Shown: one piece after another, positions 26,068 through 35,497 of the stretch
How positions within the stretch are numbered: the stretch's first letter is position 1
Layout: each line of letters begins with the position of its first letter
Assembly (NCBI RefSeq): GCF_000378965.1
Contig: NZ_KB900536.1
Location: 941,583-1,005,582, forward strand
Length of the DNA: 64,000 nt
Source: Thioalkalivibrio thiocyanodenitrificans ARhD 1
Lineage (GTDB): Bacteria; Pseudomonadota; Gammaproteobacteria; Ectothiorhodospirales; Ectothiorhodospiraceae
Reading direction: 5' to 3'
Made by a program: the position numbers and the translations under genes
Notes under the pieces: generated by a model
Seen by the model: only the letters and a program-made list of their open reading frames with translations
Told to the model about the DNA's origin: nothing
Databases searched by the model: none

Positions 26068-26931
26068 TTAATTGCTCGCGTATCGTGCTTCGTATTCTAC
26101 CGGCGCCAGGTAGCGTAACGAAGCATGCCGTCGTTGCCGGTTGTAGAACACCTCGATGTACTCAAAGAGGCTTTGCTTGGCTTCTGCCCGGGTCTTGTAG
26201 TCCTCGTGGTGCACCAGTTCGTTCTTCAGGGAACCGAAGAAGCTTTCGGCCACCGCGTTGTCGAGGCACTCGCCCTTGCGGCTCATGCTGCAGCGCAGGC
26301 CGTTCTCGCGTAACTGCTGCCGGTACGTCGTCGAGGCATAGGTGCTGCCCTGATCGGAGTGGACGATGAGGTTGTCGACCTTTTTTCGACGCCACAGCGC
26401 CATAGTCAGGGCCTGCTGCACCAGTTCGGTATCGTTGCGGTTGCCCATGGCCCAGCCGATCACCTGACGGGAGAAGAGGTCCAGGAGCACGGCGAGGTAG
26501 AGCCAGCCCTCGCGGGTGGGGATGAAGGTGGTATCAGAAACCCAGGCAGTGTCCGGCTGGTCGACGGTAAATCGTCGCTGTAGCAGATCGGGTGCGGGCT
26601 GCAGGGTGTTCTTCGAATCCGTGGTGATGACGAACTTGCGGGCCATCCGGGACTTGATGTCCGCCGCCTTCATCAGGCGAGCCACCCGGTTAACACCACA
26701 GGCCGCGCCTTCGGCGACCAGGTCTTTGTGGATCTTCGGCGAGCCGTAGTTTTGCCGGGAACGTTGATGATAGTAGGCGATCTTCGCGGTGAGTCGTTTG
26801 CTTTCCTGGGTCCGCGGGCTCTCGGGCCGATCCAGCCAGTCGTGGTACCCGCTACGGGAGACCCCCAGTACCGCGCACAGCCGTGAGAAGGTGTGTTGAT
26901 GACGGTGTTCCCGGATGAAGGCGTACTTCAC
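26068..26931 (-). CDS. IS3 transposase OrfB (DDE integrase domain)
   Basis: 287 residues from a GTG that overlaps the orfA stop (GTGA). The DDE triad is visible: DTAWVSDTTFIP, LIVHSDQGSTYAS, and ECLDNAVAESFFGSLKNE. N-terminal HTH_21-like segment includes SRSGYHDWLDRP. The in-frame sequence continues open upstream to the slippery site near 26970, so a full OrfAB transposase can be made by -1 frameshifting. Confidence 0.95.
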   Translation of the reverse strand: MKYAFIREHRHQHTFSRLCAVLGVSRSGYHDWLDRPESPRTQESKRLTAKIAYYHQRSRQNYGSPKIHKDLVAEGAACGVNRVARLMKAADIKSRMARKFVITTDSKNTLQPAPDLLQRRFTVDQPDTAWVSDTTFIPTREGWLYLAVLLDLFSRQVIGWAMGNRNDTELVQQALTMALWRRKKVDNLIVHSDQGSTYASTTYRQQLRENGLRCSMSRKGECLDNAVAESFFGSLKNELVHHEDYKTRAEAKQSLFEYIEVFYNRQRRHASLRYLAPVEYEARYASN

Positions 26932-27236
26932 TTGGACTCCCGAGCAAAGTACGCCGCGGCTTTTTTTAGGATTTCATTCTCCTCCTTGAGCCGCTTGTTC
27001 TCCTGGCGAAGCGTGGCCATCTCGCTCTGGCCTTCTTTCCTGGGCCGGCCCCGTTTGCTTGAAGCCACCTTGCCTTTCTGACTCATCTGTTCCTTCCATT
27101 TGTAGAGCTGGTTGCGTCGGATGCCGAGCTGCCGGGCTACTTCACTGGCCGGCCTGTCGGATTCCTCCAGCAAGCGCAGGGCTTCGAGCTTAAAGGCTTC
27201 GGGATAGGTTTTATAGGGCTTGCGTTTGACGGTCAT
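26928..27236 (-). CDS. IS3 transposase OrfA (helix-turn-helix)
   Basis: 102 residues, IS3 OrfA with EAFKLEALRLLEESDRPASE and RQLGIRRNQLYKWKEQM helix-turn-helix followed by the leucine-zipper ENKRLKEENEILKKAAAYF. CTAAAAAAAGCC near 26968 is the slippery heptamer for fusion to OrfB. Binds the element ends. Confidence 0.95.
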   Translation of the reverse strand: MTVKRKPYKTYPEAFKLEALRLLEESDRPASEVARQLGIRRNQLYKWKEQMSQKGKVASSKRGRPRKEGQSEMATLRQENKRLKEENEILKKAAAYFARESK

Positions 27237-27326
27237 GGGACACTCCTTGGGGAGACGCTCGTCTCCGATTAAAAGTGTCCGCTAAACTGGGGGAGGTTCA
27301 GTCTGACCCGATGCTTCCGTGAACCC

Positions 27327-27358
27327 GATAAACTATATTTTACTAAACTTGACCCCAT
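27327..27358 (+). repeat. RAYT-associated TTGACCCC element
   Basis: TAAACTATATTTTACTAAACTTGACCCC with one change (CTAAACTT) from the consensus. It lies 26 bases from the right end of the IS3 element, and the upstream TGACCCGATGCTTCCGTGAA is similar to that before the 11873 copy, so the repeat unit is longer than its core. Confidence 0.82.
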
Positions 27359-27464
27359 GGCTAGCCCACGATATGGCGCTTAACGGGCTCCATACCAGTC
27401 GCCTCGCATGGCTTCCCGGTCGAAGGGTTCGAAGCATGTCGGACGGGACGAATTCATGACATTT

Positions 27465-28424
27465 TCAACGGCCTGTTAAAGCAGGTTTCTGGCTAAAACG
27501 CCTCAGCAGTAATCCGACCAGTAGTGATATCGCGTCACCAACAGTAGTTGTGATTCTTAGAGTAATCCCCAGTCCTATCGCCGCACCAGTGCCGAGAACA
27601 GGAGAAAGCGTTACTGCCATAACGGCTTCCCGTATCCCAAGCCCACCTGGTGCTCCTGGCACAAGATACCCAGCCAACCACGCAATTGCGAATAAACAAG
27701 TTATTTCAAAAACATTACCGCCAGACACCCCAAAAAACCACTCGGCCTGGAATTTAAGGATTAGCCCCATAATCAAAAAGCTAGCCAGATAAAGAAGGCC
27801 CACTGCAATAGCCGTTCTTGGGCTCGGAGTGCTTATTGAGCTGCCCCCCGATAGCCGTTTAGCTAGTTCTGGGAAAAGCTTGTTAATAAACTTTATTCCG
27901 ATCCAAGGAGAGAGCAACAAGACGAGCGTCGCGGCCGCAAGCTCAGTCGCACCGATTTGAATATACGAACTGACTGTACTTGCATCGACATACAGGAGCA
28001 CGGATAAAAGCGACAGTCCCGCTCCGGTACCTGCGCTCCAGAGCATTTCGACTACTATTGTATTTAGAACAATTGAAACGGGAATACCGATGTCTCTTGC
28101 AAGAATAATACGGCCAAAGTGTTGTCCTACATTGCCAGGTAGATATTTTCCGAACTGAGCGATTGCGAATGTACCGATTACATCCACTTCCCCCCTTTTG
28201 ACCCCGTTGTCTCGCAAAAGGAGCAGCCAAATTACTCCTCCAATTATCGTGCCGAATACAATGAGTACCGCACTGCCTGCCATAACGAGAATGGCTGAAG
28301 GGGTAACCGTGATGCTAGGTATTTCTTCGCGAAAAGACCAAACCAGCGTCACGTAGAAAACCAAGGCCACCAAAAAAAATACGGCCTGAATAAGTTTCTT
28401 AATTGAGTTCTTACTCACCAGCAT
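27465..28424 (-). CDS. Lysylphosphatidylglycerol-synthase-TM-like membrane protein (flippase-like)
   Basis: 319 residues, eight or so hydrophobic helices. The family features YLPGNVGQHFGRIILARDIG and the glycine-rich PGAPGGLGIREAVMAV region near the C-terminus match the LPG_synthase_TM/UPF0104 group often found in polysaccharide loci, where the role is probably lipid or glycolipid handling. Base composition is visibly lower in GC than the flanking DNA, and the codon use is AT-biased, consistent with transfer. First of a block of five genes running to 32433. Confidence 0.8.
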   Translation of the reverse strand: MLVSKNSIKKLIQAVFFLVALVFYVTLVWSFREEIPSITVTPSAILVMAGSAVLIVFGTIIGGVIWLLLLRDNGVKRGEVDVIGTFAIAQFGKYLPGNVGQHFGRIILARDIGIPVSIVLNTIVVEMLWSAGTGAGLSLLSVLLYVDASTVSSYIQIGATELAAATLVLLLSPWIGIKFINKLFPELAKRLSGGSSISTPSPRTAIAVGLLYLASFLIMGLILKFQAEWFFGVSGGNVFEITCLFAIAWLAGYLVPGAPGGLGIREAVMAVTLSPVLGTGAAIGLGITLRITTTVGDAISLLVGLLLRRFSQKPALTGR

Positions 28425-28480
28425 CCGGACTCGTGTGGCGTAATGCCCTTCCGAGGGGCATGCATCTTCCGCAATACGCG

Positions 28481-29233
28481 TTAGCTATCTTGGATAAAAT
28501 CCAAGAATCTGTGGCTTTTAGGGACGAACAAGATATTTCTACTGCCATTCTCGTGCGAAAAAATATCGTTCCCGCATAGGCAAGGTCCGGTTCCAGTAAC
28601 GATTATCGATTCATACCCAAGTGTACGAAGGAACGTGACAATTTCTCTACACCTCTCTGATTGGCCATTTTCATAAAACACTTCGACAAGCAACACCGGT
28701 TTATCTCGCTGTATTGTACTCTGTCCGCCAGCGATCACACGTTCCTCGGCGCCTTCCACGTCGATTTTTACAAACCCTACATCCTTAAAATCGTAAGAAT
28801 CCAGCGTGCGGACCCTCACACGCCTTTCTTCACCATGCGTGTTGCCAACAAGTGACGCTCTAGTCGTGACTCGCCTCCCATTGCTAACCGGTATTCGTAG
28901 AGTGAACTCACCATTCTCATCGGCTAAAGCTGAGTTAATAGCGGTCAATCGTGGGGAGCCGTATCTCCGTATGTAATCGCATAGTTCGGAAATCGGTTCA
29001 AAACCGTAAACGTGCTGTGCGCGCTTAGTAAGTGCATAGGAATAAATACCCTTATTAGCACCCACATCTATTGCCACCCGGTGAGGATCGACAAGGACAT
29101 CCAGATAGTACATCTCCGGTTCCAGTGCCCCTACGAATCGTTGTCCGTGATATCGAAGCGGAAGCCGCAGTGACTTGGGCACTGCTTTCTCGAGAACCTC
29201 CAGTTTGCGAGAAAACGTGATTGGCAACTTCAT
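28481..29233 (-). CDS. FkbM-family methyltransferase
   Basis: 250 residues from ATG 29233, overlapping the preceding GT stop in ATGA. SAM motif VAIDVGANKGIYSYALTK near residue 65, and VGFVKIDVEGAEERVIAG, the FkbM hallmark, near residue 155. Likely methylates a sugar in the glycan made by its neighbours. Lower GC than the rest of the window. Confidence 0.87.
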   Translation of the reverse strand: MKLPITFSRKLEVLEKAVPKSLRLPLRYHGQRFVGALEPEMYYLDVLVDPHRVAIDVGANKGIYSYALTKRAQHVYGFEPISELCDYIRRYGSPRLTAINSALADENGEFTLRIPVSNGRRVTTRASLVGNTHGEERRVRVRTLDSYDFKDVGFVKIDVEGAEERVIAGGQSTIQRDKPVLLVEVFYENGQSERCREIVTFLRTLGYESIIVTGTGPCLCGNDIFSHENGSRNILFVPKSHRFLDFIQDS

Positions 29234-30381
29234 GGTTTTGCGTCCAAAATTGACTTGACGAGGCCCCACCAACTCAGACGTCTCCTGTATGATGCAATAG
29301 CGTCAGGACTGTAAATACACTCACTTGACAGGACCTTCCGGATCGCCTCAGCCAGCATAGCACCCGAGTCAGGATCAATGAGTGTTCCGCTAACCCCATC
29401 TTCGACTACATCCGGAAGCCCGCCCACCCGTGTCGCGATGACCGGTTTTCCATAGCGATAGGCAAGTGGTATCACGGCGCTTCCAGTCGCACTCCGATAT
29501 GGGAGAACCACCAAATCGCAACGCTCGAAATAACTGGCAGCCTCGCCGTCAGATACGTAGCGCGGCTCGAACTCTACTTTATTCTCGATTTTATTATCAA
29601 CGATAAACTGGCGAGCGTCTTCTTCACCTTTCCAGAATTCTCCGACAACAGACAGGAATATATCCTCATCTTTAAGGAGATTGATTGCCTCCAACAATAC
29701 CTCGAGTCCTTTATATGGTCTGATAAAGCCGAAAAAGAGCAATTCCAGCTTGGCTCTTCGAGGTAACCGGGTTGTCGCCTCAGGAAATTCTTCGAACACA
29801 GGGATGGGATGGATCGTTACGCTCCGTTGGGGGAAGCGATGCCTTAAATTACGCTCATCGACAACGGTGTGGACCACGAAACGATCGGCGGACCGTAGCA
29901 CTAAATCACCCAGACGGCGCTTCCAAGGGGCGTCTTCATGACCAAATACGTTATGGCATAGGAATACGATTTCGACATCTTGGCTCTTGAGTCGCTGACT
30001 GAACCACCAAAAACAAGGTGCCCAATACACATGCCACCAAGGGAAGATCGCGATCGACGGTCCAAACTCCTTCGCACGCTTCAGGGCCTTAGACCAACTA
30101 AGGGGATTGATAGAATCAATGAGGTACTCGACGCCTTCCTCTCGAAGGTCACCTTTGCTGCGGTCTTTGTCATCCTTCCCGGGAAACAGCCAACGGGGGT
30201 ACTGTCTGCTAAATGAAATCATTAGGGTCTCTGTTTCCTTTGCCAACGCACGATACAACATGGTGGTGTGCTGGGCGATGCCGCCGCGATAAGGGAGCAC
30301 GGGCCCGATTAGAAGGACACGAACAGGTCCTCCTGGTGAGGACGATCGGGCGCAATCAGAATCGGGTGGAATGGCGTCCAC
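29230..30381 (-). CDS. GT4-family glycosyltransferase
   Basis: 383 residues. RVLLIGPVLPYRGGIAQHTTM is the N-terminal glycine-rich loop; LELLFFGFIRPYKGLEVLLEAI is the donor-half junction; the catalytic segment reads SATGSAVIPLAYRYGKPVIATRVGGLPDVV, lacking the first Glu of E-x7-E, as in a known subgroup of GT4 proteins. Coupled by ATGA to the FkbM gene. Lower-GC block. Confidence 0.85.
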   Translation of the reverse strand: MDAIPPDSDCARSSSPGGPVRVLLIGPVLPYRGGIAQHTTMLYRALAKETETLMISFSRQYPRWLFPGKDDKDRSKGDLREEGVEYLIDSINPLSWSKALKRAKEFGPSIAIFPWWHVYWAPCFWWFSQRLKSQDVEIVFLCHNVFGHEDAPWKRRLGDLVLRSADRFVVHTVVDERNLRHRFPQRSVTIHPIPVFEEFPEATTRLPRRAKLELLFFGFIRPYKGLEVLLEAINLLKDEDIFLSVVGEFWKGEEDARQFIVDNKIENKVEFEPRYVSDGEAASYFERCDLVVLPYRSATGSAVIPLAYRYGKPVIATRVGGLPDVVEDGVSGTLIDPDSGAMLAEAIRKVLSSECIYSPDAIASYRRRLSWWGLVKSILDAKP

Positions 30382-30508
30382 CTTCTTGATTACCGGACAA
30401 GTAACTGAGCATACGGTGCATTATCGACCACAATTTTGCACGTGCGCGTACCACCGCGATTGGCAGTGACGATCATCGCTCCGCCTATTTCCCTGCGTCT
30501 CCCTGGCA

Positions 30509-31309
30509 TTATTCTTCGTGCGCCTTCCTGGCGCGCAGCATATATCCCTTCCCGATGCCGAATTTTCCCAACACCCCTTGGGCCAGGAACGAACTCCGCA
30601 TCAACAGCCTGCCGGGAATACTGCACAGATGCGGATACAACCGCATCTCGACAGGGCGCTCCACGCCGCTCAAGGAGCTGCCCACATCCTTTCCGCCGAT
30701 CCCCTCACGCCTGCGCCGAGACAATTGCCGCGCATGAACTCGGGCGCGGATCGGATCGATCAAATTCGCAAGCGGCGACCCGTAGGCCTCGAGATGGTCG
30801 ATGGCATAACCGCACTCTGCAACCAGCGACTCGAGCCCTTGTCGCTCATAACGGCGGTAGTGGCCCGCCCACTCATCGCTGGCTGTCCACTGGCTCATGT
30901 GCGCGGGTACAGACAGCAACAAGTTCCCGCCCGGCTTGAGCCATTGTCGCCATTGCGCCAGGGCCGCCCTGTCGTCCTCAATGTGTTCGAGCACCTCGAA
31001 TGCCATGACGCAGTCGAACCTTTCGTGCCATCGGTCATCCGGCCTGTCTGCGACGAAGACGCCCGATTCCGCGTTTAGATGACGCGCGATGGCCAACGCT
31101 GCCGCGGAGGTTTCGAGTGCCGTACACTTAAGACCCCTGCCGGCCAATTCATAAAGAAGCGCTCCTGCACCACAACCGATCTCCAGTATGTCGCAAGGCT
31201 CTACCTCGTCAAAAAGCCTCAGGATCCGGTCACGTCGCAGCAAATAGCTGGGCGCGGGGACCCATCCCACTTCGGGTGCGCTCGGCCCGTACAAGGCGTC
31301 ATAGTCCAT
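30509..31309 (-). CDS. SAM-dependent methyltransferase (class I)
   Basis: 266 residues. Motif I LEIGCGAGALLYELAGRG near residue 40, then FDCVMAFEVLEHIEDDRAALAQW and LKPGGNLLLSVP, the standard Methyltransf_11/23 pattern. No specificity can be assigned; sugar or lipid methylation is likely from the setting. Eight bases separate it from the upstream GT gene. Confidence 0.85.
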   Translation of the reverse strand: MDYDALYGPSAPEVGWVPAPSYLLRRDRILRLFDEVEPCDILEIGCGAGALLYELAGRGLKCTALETSAAALAIARHLNAESGVFVADRPDDRWHERFDCVMAFEVLEHIEDDRAALAQWRQWLKPGGNLLLSVPAHMSQWTASDEWAGHYRRYERQGLESLVAECGYAIDHLEAYGSPLANLIDPIRARVHARQLSRRRREGIGGKDVGSSLSGVERPVEMRLYPHLCSIPGRLLMRSSFLAQGVLGKFGIGKGYMLRARKAHEE

Positions 31310-31317
31310 CGTCCTCT

Positions 31318-32433
31318 TTACCCCGAAGCCGCCGTGTTACCGATCACTTCGGTCATTCTGCGACCGATGCTGACAGGAGATATCCGTGCCCTGACGGCCG
31401 CGTGCAGTCCCGGCTCGCATTCCGGGCTTGCACGCACCGCTTGTGCGAGCGCCACCGCGTCCGCCGGAGGCACCAACGCGATACCCGTCATCCCGCTGCC
31501 GACCAGCTCGCGGATCGCCGGCGAGTCGCGCGTAATCAGCGGTTTGCCGCTCATCAGGATTTGGAACACCTTGTTAGGGATCACGCGAGCCGCCTTGTCA
31601 GTGTCACCGAAGATGCCGAGGCACACGTCCGCGCGGCGTATCCAGTGCGCGAGTTCCAGATAGCGCACCCATGGCAGCCATTTAACCCGAGGCAGCGGCG
31701 ATTCGTCGAGCATCTTTCTGATTCTGCCCGCCTCCTGGCCGCTGCCGATGATGATCCAGTGGATAGCCTCGTTCTTCGTTTCGCGCGCCGCGTGGATGAT
31801 CGTCTCGATGCCGTGCAGGGGGATGAACTGTCCGTAGAAGAGCGCGATCTTCTCGACTCCGGCAGGACGTTCCTCGGCCGCGGCGACGGGAAACGCCTCC
31901 TGCTCGGCGCCGACCCAGACAACGTCAGTGCGTTCCGCCGGGCACCCGAATGTCGCAACGAAATAATCCGCATGGGCTCGCGTGTCGAGCACCACCCGGT
32001 CGGCCGCCCGACACGCCAGCCATTCCAGTACATACAAAAGCCATGCGACGGGGTGCCATTTCCGCAACAGGCACCGATCTTCAACCACGGTATTGTAAAG
32101 AGACAGGAAGGCATCCCAAACGATCGGTACACCCCGCAGCCTCGCGAACGGCCAGAGTACCAATACATCCATCTGCCCCATATACCCCACCACGACGGCA
32201 TCGTGCCGGGGCGCGCGTAGATAACAGCTGATCAGCCACGGATAGGTCAGGAGCCATCGGCCGGCCATCACCAACCGCGAGAGCCAACCGTGTACCTGGC
32301 TCTTGTCCTCGATGTCGCCCCAGACCTCGCGATGGCACTCGATAACCTCGATTCCATTCTCCGTCAGGCCGCGGCGAATGATCCGCACACGGGGCTTGCC
32401 ATTATCGTAGGTTCCCCACAGGACGACGCGCAT
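31318..32433 (-). CDS. GT4-family glycosyltransferase
   Basis: 371 residues from ATG 32433, seven bases after GGGAG. KIALFYGQFIPLHGIETIIHA marks the donor half, and NKVFQILMSGKPLITRDSPAIREL is the usual nucleotide-sugar loop. A decayed IS3 copy ends only 16 bases upstream of the start, so promoter or leader sequence has been changed. Lies at the edge of the REP-poor block. Confidence 0.85.
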   Translation of the reverse strand: MRVVLWGTYDNGKPRVRIIRRGLTENGIEVIECHREVWGDIEDKSQVHGWLSRLVMAGRWLLTYPWLISCYLRAPRHDAVVVGYMGQMDVLVLWPFARLRGVPIVWDAFLSLYNTVVEDRCLLRKWHPVAWLLYVLEWLACRAADRVVLDTRAHADYFVATFGCPAERTDVVWVGAEQEAFPVAAAEERPAGVEKIALFYGQFIPLHGIETIIHAARETKNEAIHWIIIGSGQEAGRIRKMLDESPLPRVKWLPWVRYLELAHWIRRADVCLGIFGDTDKAARVIPNKVFQILMSGKPLITRDSPAIRELVGSGMTGIALVPPADAVALAQAVRASPECEPGLHAAVRARISPVSIGRRMTEVIGNTAASG

Positions 32434-32448
32434 CAATTCTCCCGGCAC

Positions 32449-32963
32449 TGAACCACTCCGGGCTTTTCGGAGGCTCGTGGATTTGAGTCACGCCGCCATG
32501 CGTGACCCGCGGATTGTAGTGCAATGCTCCACTTCGACTTCTCCCGATGGCCTGTCGCCATTCGAGCTAAACAACCAACGATGATTGAACCAGTCAACCC
32601 ACTCCAGGGTCGCAAACTCAACCTGATCGAGGTTTCTCCACGGATCGCCATTTGCGGATCACCTCGGTTTTATCTTGTAGAGTCGGTTGATTGTCTCGGC
32701 GAGAGCGTCATCGTAGGAGCCCCCACGCTCCCTACCGATGGTTCAATCTCGGCCTCGGCCAGTCGCTGGCTGTAGCGGAGTAACAGATACTTGCTTAGGT
32801 TCAAGTAGTCGTCGCAACACTGGCGCGCATACAGCGCCTGTTCCAGCGCATCCAGCACCAGCCGTACGGCCCGCCCCTTCACTTCTTGTGAATCGCTTGG
32901 TCTTCTCATATATTGCTCCATTCTCTCAAGATATGGAGCCTCTGGGAAACTCGGGGTGGTTCA
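32449..32963 (-). mobile_element. Decayed, internally deleted IS3-family element
   Basis: Both ends resemble those of the intact IS3 at 55841-57160: TGAACCACTCCGGGC at the left, and GGGTGGTTCA at the right. Inside, reading minus strand, the fragment LVLDALEQALYARQ and RLAEAEIEPSVGS match orfB of that element, but the rest of orfA and orfB is deleted or frameshifted. 515 bases remain. No target duplication seen. Confidence 0.85.
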
Positions 32964-32989
32964 ATATTCAAAACATAAAATCTAGCGAG

Positions 32990-35395
32990 TCACTCAATAC
33001 ATTCCACCTGTATGTGAGTCAGTTCAACAATTGCCTCGGCTATTCTGAAGCGGAACTCCAAATCTCTGACCTCAGCTAAAACATTAAAATCCAGATGGAC
33101 TAAGCTCCCATTGTCTGACTCTGGATCAGTAACCTGCACCAGCCGCTGCGCGATCATTGTTCCCCCTTTATCTGCAACCACATCCACTTCGCCAATGTCC
33201 GCCGTCACCGACTCCAACATCGACCCGTACCATGTCACCCTGTACTTCCCAGGAGTCGCACTGACATACGGGCCAAACTGAAGAAACCCGGGCTGTCCGA
33301 TCGACGTCAGCGTGCGTCCTTTCTGATCGAGTTTACCCACACGCGTGTGAAGTAACGGATCACCCACCGCGATCGAATCTGAGTCGCACACCGCCGTTCC
33401 GGCATGGCTCAATGGTTCGACTGAAACGTAATGACAACGCGATATCAACTTCTCGGGACGTCCCCCTCGCACACTTTCCGTGTACTCTCCACACCATTTC
33501 GGCCCGCTTCCAAGCGAAATTCTCTGTGGACTGATCACTTGCCGCGCGCCACCAATTGCCCACGCCTGGTCGCCCAGTTCCTCCCTGAATACCTCAAATC
33601 CATTACTGCGAACGAGCACCGTCGGAATACCGTATACGTAGGTCAGTACGCCGGCCAGATGACCATCTCTCGTGGCGTAGACTTTGGCAGAGTCGTTTCT
33701 CTCAAGTTCGGTCGCCAATCTTTCGTACTCATACGGATAGGCAGCCAGCAGCGACGTCGACCAGAAAGGTGTCACCAGGGTCATGGTCCCCCATAGATAC
33801 CAAGCCAGCGGCGCCAGTATGACCACGCCGGATACGGAAATCGGATACCCCCTGTTTACTAAGGTCTGGTGTCCAAATTGAACGGCCTTCACGGAGAACA
33901 GCACGATCAACGGGATGCAGTAACTCAGCCATCTTCTGGAGGCCCAGAAATGGTCTGGGGTGATACTTGGTCGCCATGTGTAGACAAACAAGGTAGCCAG
34001 AAACACGCCACCAATGGTCAGTATGTAAAGCCATTGCCTTTCTCTATAAAGTACCCAGACGCCTACGACCGACAAGACAAGTGCAAGTGGCGTCACATAC
34101 CATCCTAGTTCGCGAACCGAGCGCAATGGGAAGTCGGCGTCGTTTGAGAAGGACAGCCCATAACGAATCACAACCCAACCTACAATCCCCGAAAGCACCA
34201 GTGGTAACGCCTTGTCCAGATAGCGGGCCAAAGTACCTCGCCACCTATCGTTACCGCGGACAATTAGAGCAATACCCGCACCAAACCCAAACACATAGTT
34301 GGCAATCACGAGTTGCTTGAGAGACCCATGTGCCCAGAGGTCAAACAAATAGGGATATGCGTGAAGATAACCATCCACTAATCCCAGGGTACTGATCCCA
34401 AGATAGGAACCGACCAAGCAGAGACCCGCTTTTTTGAGTTCCGGGCGCTTAATACAAGCGTACAGAGCGAAACCAACTATCACCAAAACAGCTATGAGTG
34501 CATCCAGTCGGTTGAACACCCCGAGCCCCAGCACAACGCCCGCAAGAAGCGCCCACCAAGCCGACTCTCTGTCGGTCGCCTTAAGAAGTAAATACACGCC
34601 CGTAAATAGGACTACGATCTGGAGAGGTTCGGTGAAGGTCGATCTGGTCACCCATACCATGGACGCATTGATCGCCAGAAGAAACGTGGCGGCCAACCCC
34701 CACCGATCTCCGACAATCCGTCGAGACACCATGAAGAAGGACCAGAGGGCAAAAAAGGCGATTACCGCATTTGTCCGAACAACGCCTTCGAGTCCCGCGA
34801 CCTGGTGGCTCAACGCCCCATACGCCGGGAATAGATGCATAAACTGAGGAATAAGTGTCGAAGGACTGTCACTTAAGCCCCTGTTGTAGGCGCTGTATAT
34901 CCCCGGATAGCCAAGCAGTACGGCATCACCAACGCGTTCGTGGATGTCGGCCAACCACGGAAGATCCAGGTCCAGCCCCCCGGTGTAGGAAATATGATGG
35001 GCAAATATCAGATAAAGTCCGTGGTCCCTCCACCCAAGAAGGTAATAGGTTGGGTACCAGGCATAGAGCAGCAAACACAGGACACCAAGTCCGCCAAGAA
35101 CCAGCGCTGCCGGAATGGCATTCCCTGTGTTGCGGTCGGCCTTCGATTTGATCGCGAGACTTGCGCCAAACGCCGCTGCCGATAGCACCAACGTTAGGAC
35201 CGATACCAGCGTCGCCGAGAAGATTCCCAGGCGTACACTCGCGAGCGCCGTTGCACCAAGCAGAAGAAAGGCCAGCGTCGCGGAGACGAATAAGCGATCC
35301 AACTCCGAAGGCCCGAATGGCGATGTGGACTCGCACTGCCGAAACGCCACCACGGCACCTGTAAAGCAAAGTGCCAACACGATTCCATTCATCAT
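32990..35395 (-). CDS. Large polytopic membrane protein (GT39/GT83-like, putative)
   Basis: 801 residues; about 13 hydrophobic helices over residues 1-570, then a soluble C-terminal domain of about 220 residues rich in beta-type sequence (FLQFGPYVSATPGKYRVTWYGSML). A short acidic loop RDHGLYLIFAHHI after the first helices, with the aspartate near the place used by GT-C sugar transferases, makes a polyprenyl-sugar-dependent membrane transferase the best guess. Homology is too weak to give a product. It follows the three-domain GT4 by 103 bases and may belong to the same transcript. Confidence 0.72.
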   Translation of the reverse strand: MMNGIVLALCFTGAVVAFRQCESTSPFGPSELDRLFVSATLAFLLLGATALASVRLGIFSATLVSVLTLVLSAAAFGASLAIKSKADRNTGNAIPAALVLGGLGVLCLLLYAWYPTYYLLGWRDHGLYLIFAHHISYTGGLDLDLPWLADIHERVGDAVLLGYPGIYSAYNRGLSDSPSTLIPQFMHLFPAYGALSHQVAGLEGVVRTNAVIAFFALWSFFMVSRRIVGDRWGLAATFLLAINASMVWVTRSTFTEPLQIVVLFTGVYLLLKATDRESAWWALLAGVVLGLGVFNRLDALIAVLVIVGFALYACIKRPELKKAGLCLVGSYLGISTLGLVDGYLHAYPYLFDLWAHGSLKQLVIANYVFGFGAGIALIVRGNDRWRGTLARYLDKALPLVLSGIVGWVVIRYGLSFSNDADFPLRSVRELGWYVTPLALVLSVVGVWVLYRERQWLYILTIGGVFLATLFVYTWRPSITPDHFWASRRWLSYCIPLIVLFSVKAVQFGHQTLVNRGYPISVSGVVILAPLAWYLWGTMTLVTPFWSTSLLAAYPYEYERLATELERNDSAKVYATRDGHLAGVLTYVYGIPTVLVRSNGFEVFREELGDQAWAIGGARQVISPQRISLGSGPKWCGEYTESVRGGRPEKLISRCHYVSVEPLSHAGTAVCDSDSIAVGDPLLHTRVGKLDQKGRTLTSIGQPGFLQFGPYVSATPGKYRVTWYGSMLESVTADIGEVDVVADKGGTMIAQRLVQVTDPESDNGSLVHLDFNVLAEVRDLEFRFRIAEAIVELTHIQVECIE

Positions 35396-35497
35396 AAAGA
35401 GGCCTTATTTTCTACTTGTCTGAACGGACAATCAGGAGGTTATGGGAACCTCCCAGAGCGCCACGCAGTTGCCCTTCATTATTGTGCCCGTTTAACA

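Larger units (their letters stand above)
26041..27300 (-). mobile_element. IS3-family insertion sequence, complete
   Basis: 1,260 bases with imperfect terminal inverted repeats: the left end TGAGCTTCCCCCAATAAAAC and the right end, on the other strand, TGAACCTCCCCCAGTTTAGC. Flanked by a 3-base direct repeat GTC (26038-26040 and 27301-27303), the usual IS3 target duplication. Carries overlapping orfA and orfB with an A7G slippery run for -1 frameshifting. No mutation seen in either frame, so it may be active. Inserted between the S74 gene and a RAYT-associated repeat. Confidence 0.95.

Noticed and set aside
30390-30626. 78-residue minus-strand frame between GT and methyltransferase genes
   Set aside because: It overlaps the methyltransferase C-terminus, has no homologous pattern and no ribosome site.
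32713-32733. GTAGGAGCC motif resembling a REP unit at 32715
   Set aside because: It is part of the decayed IS3 orfB sequence and lacks the palindromic partner.
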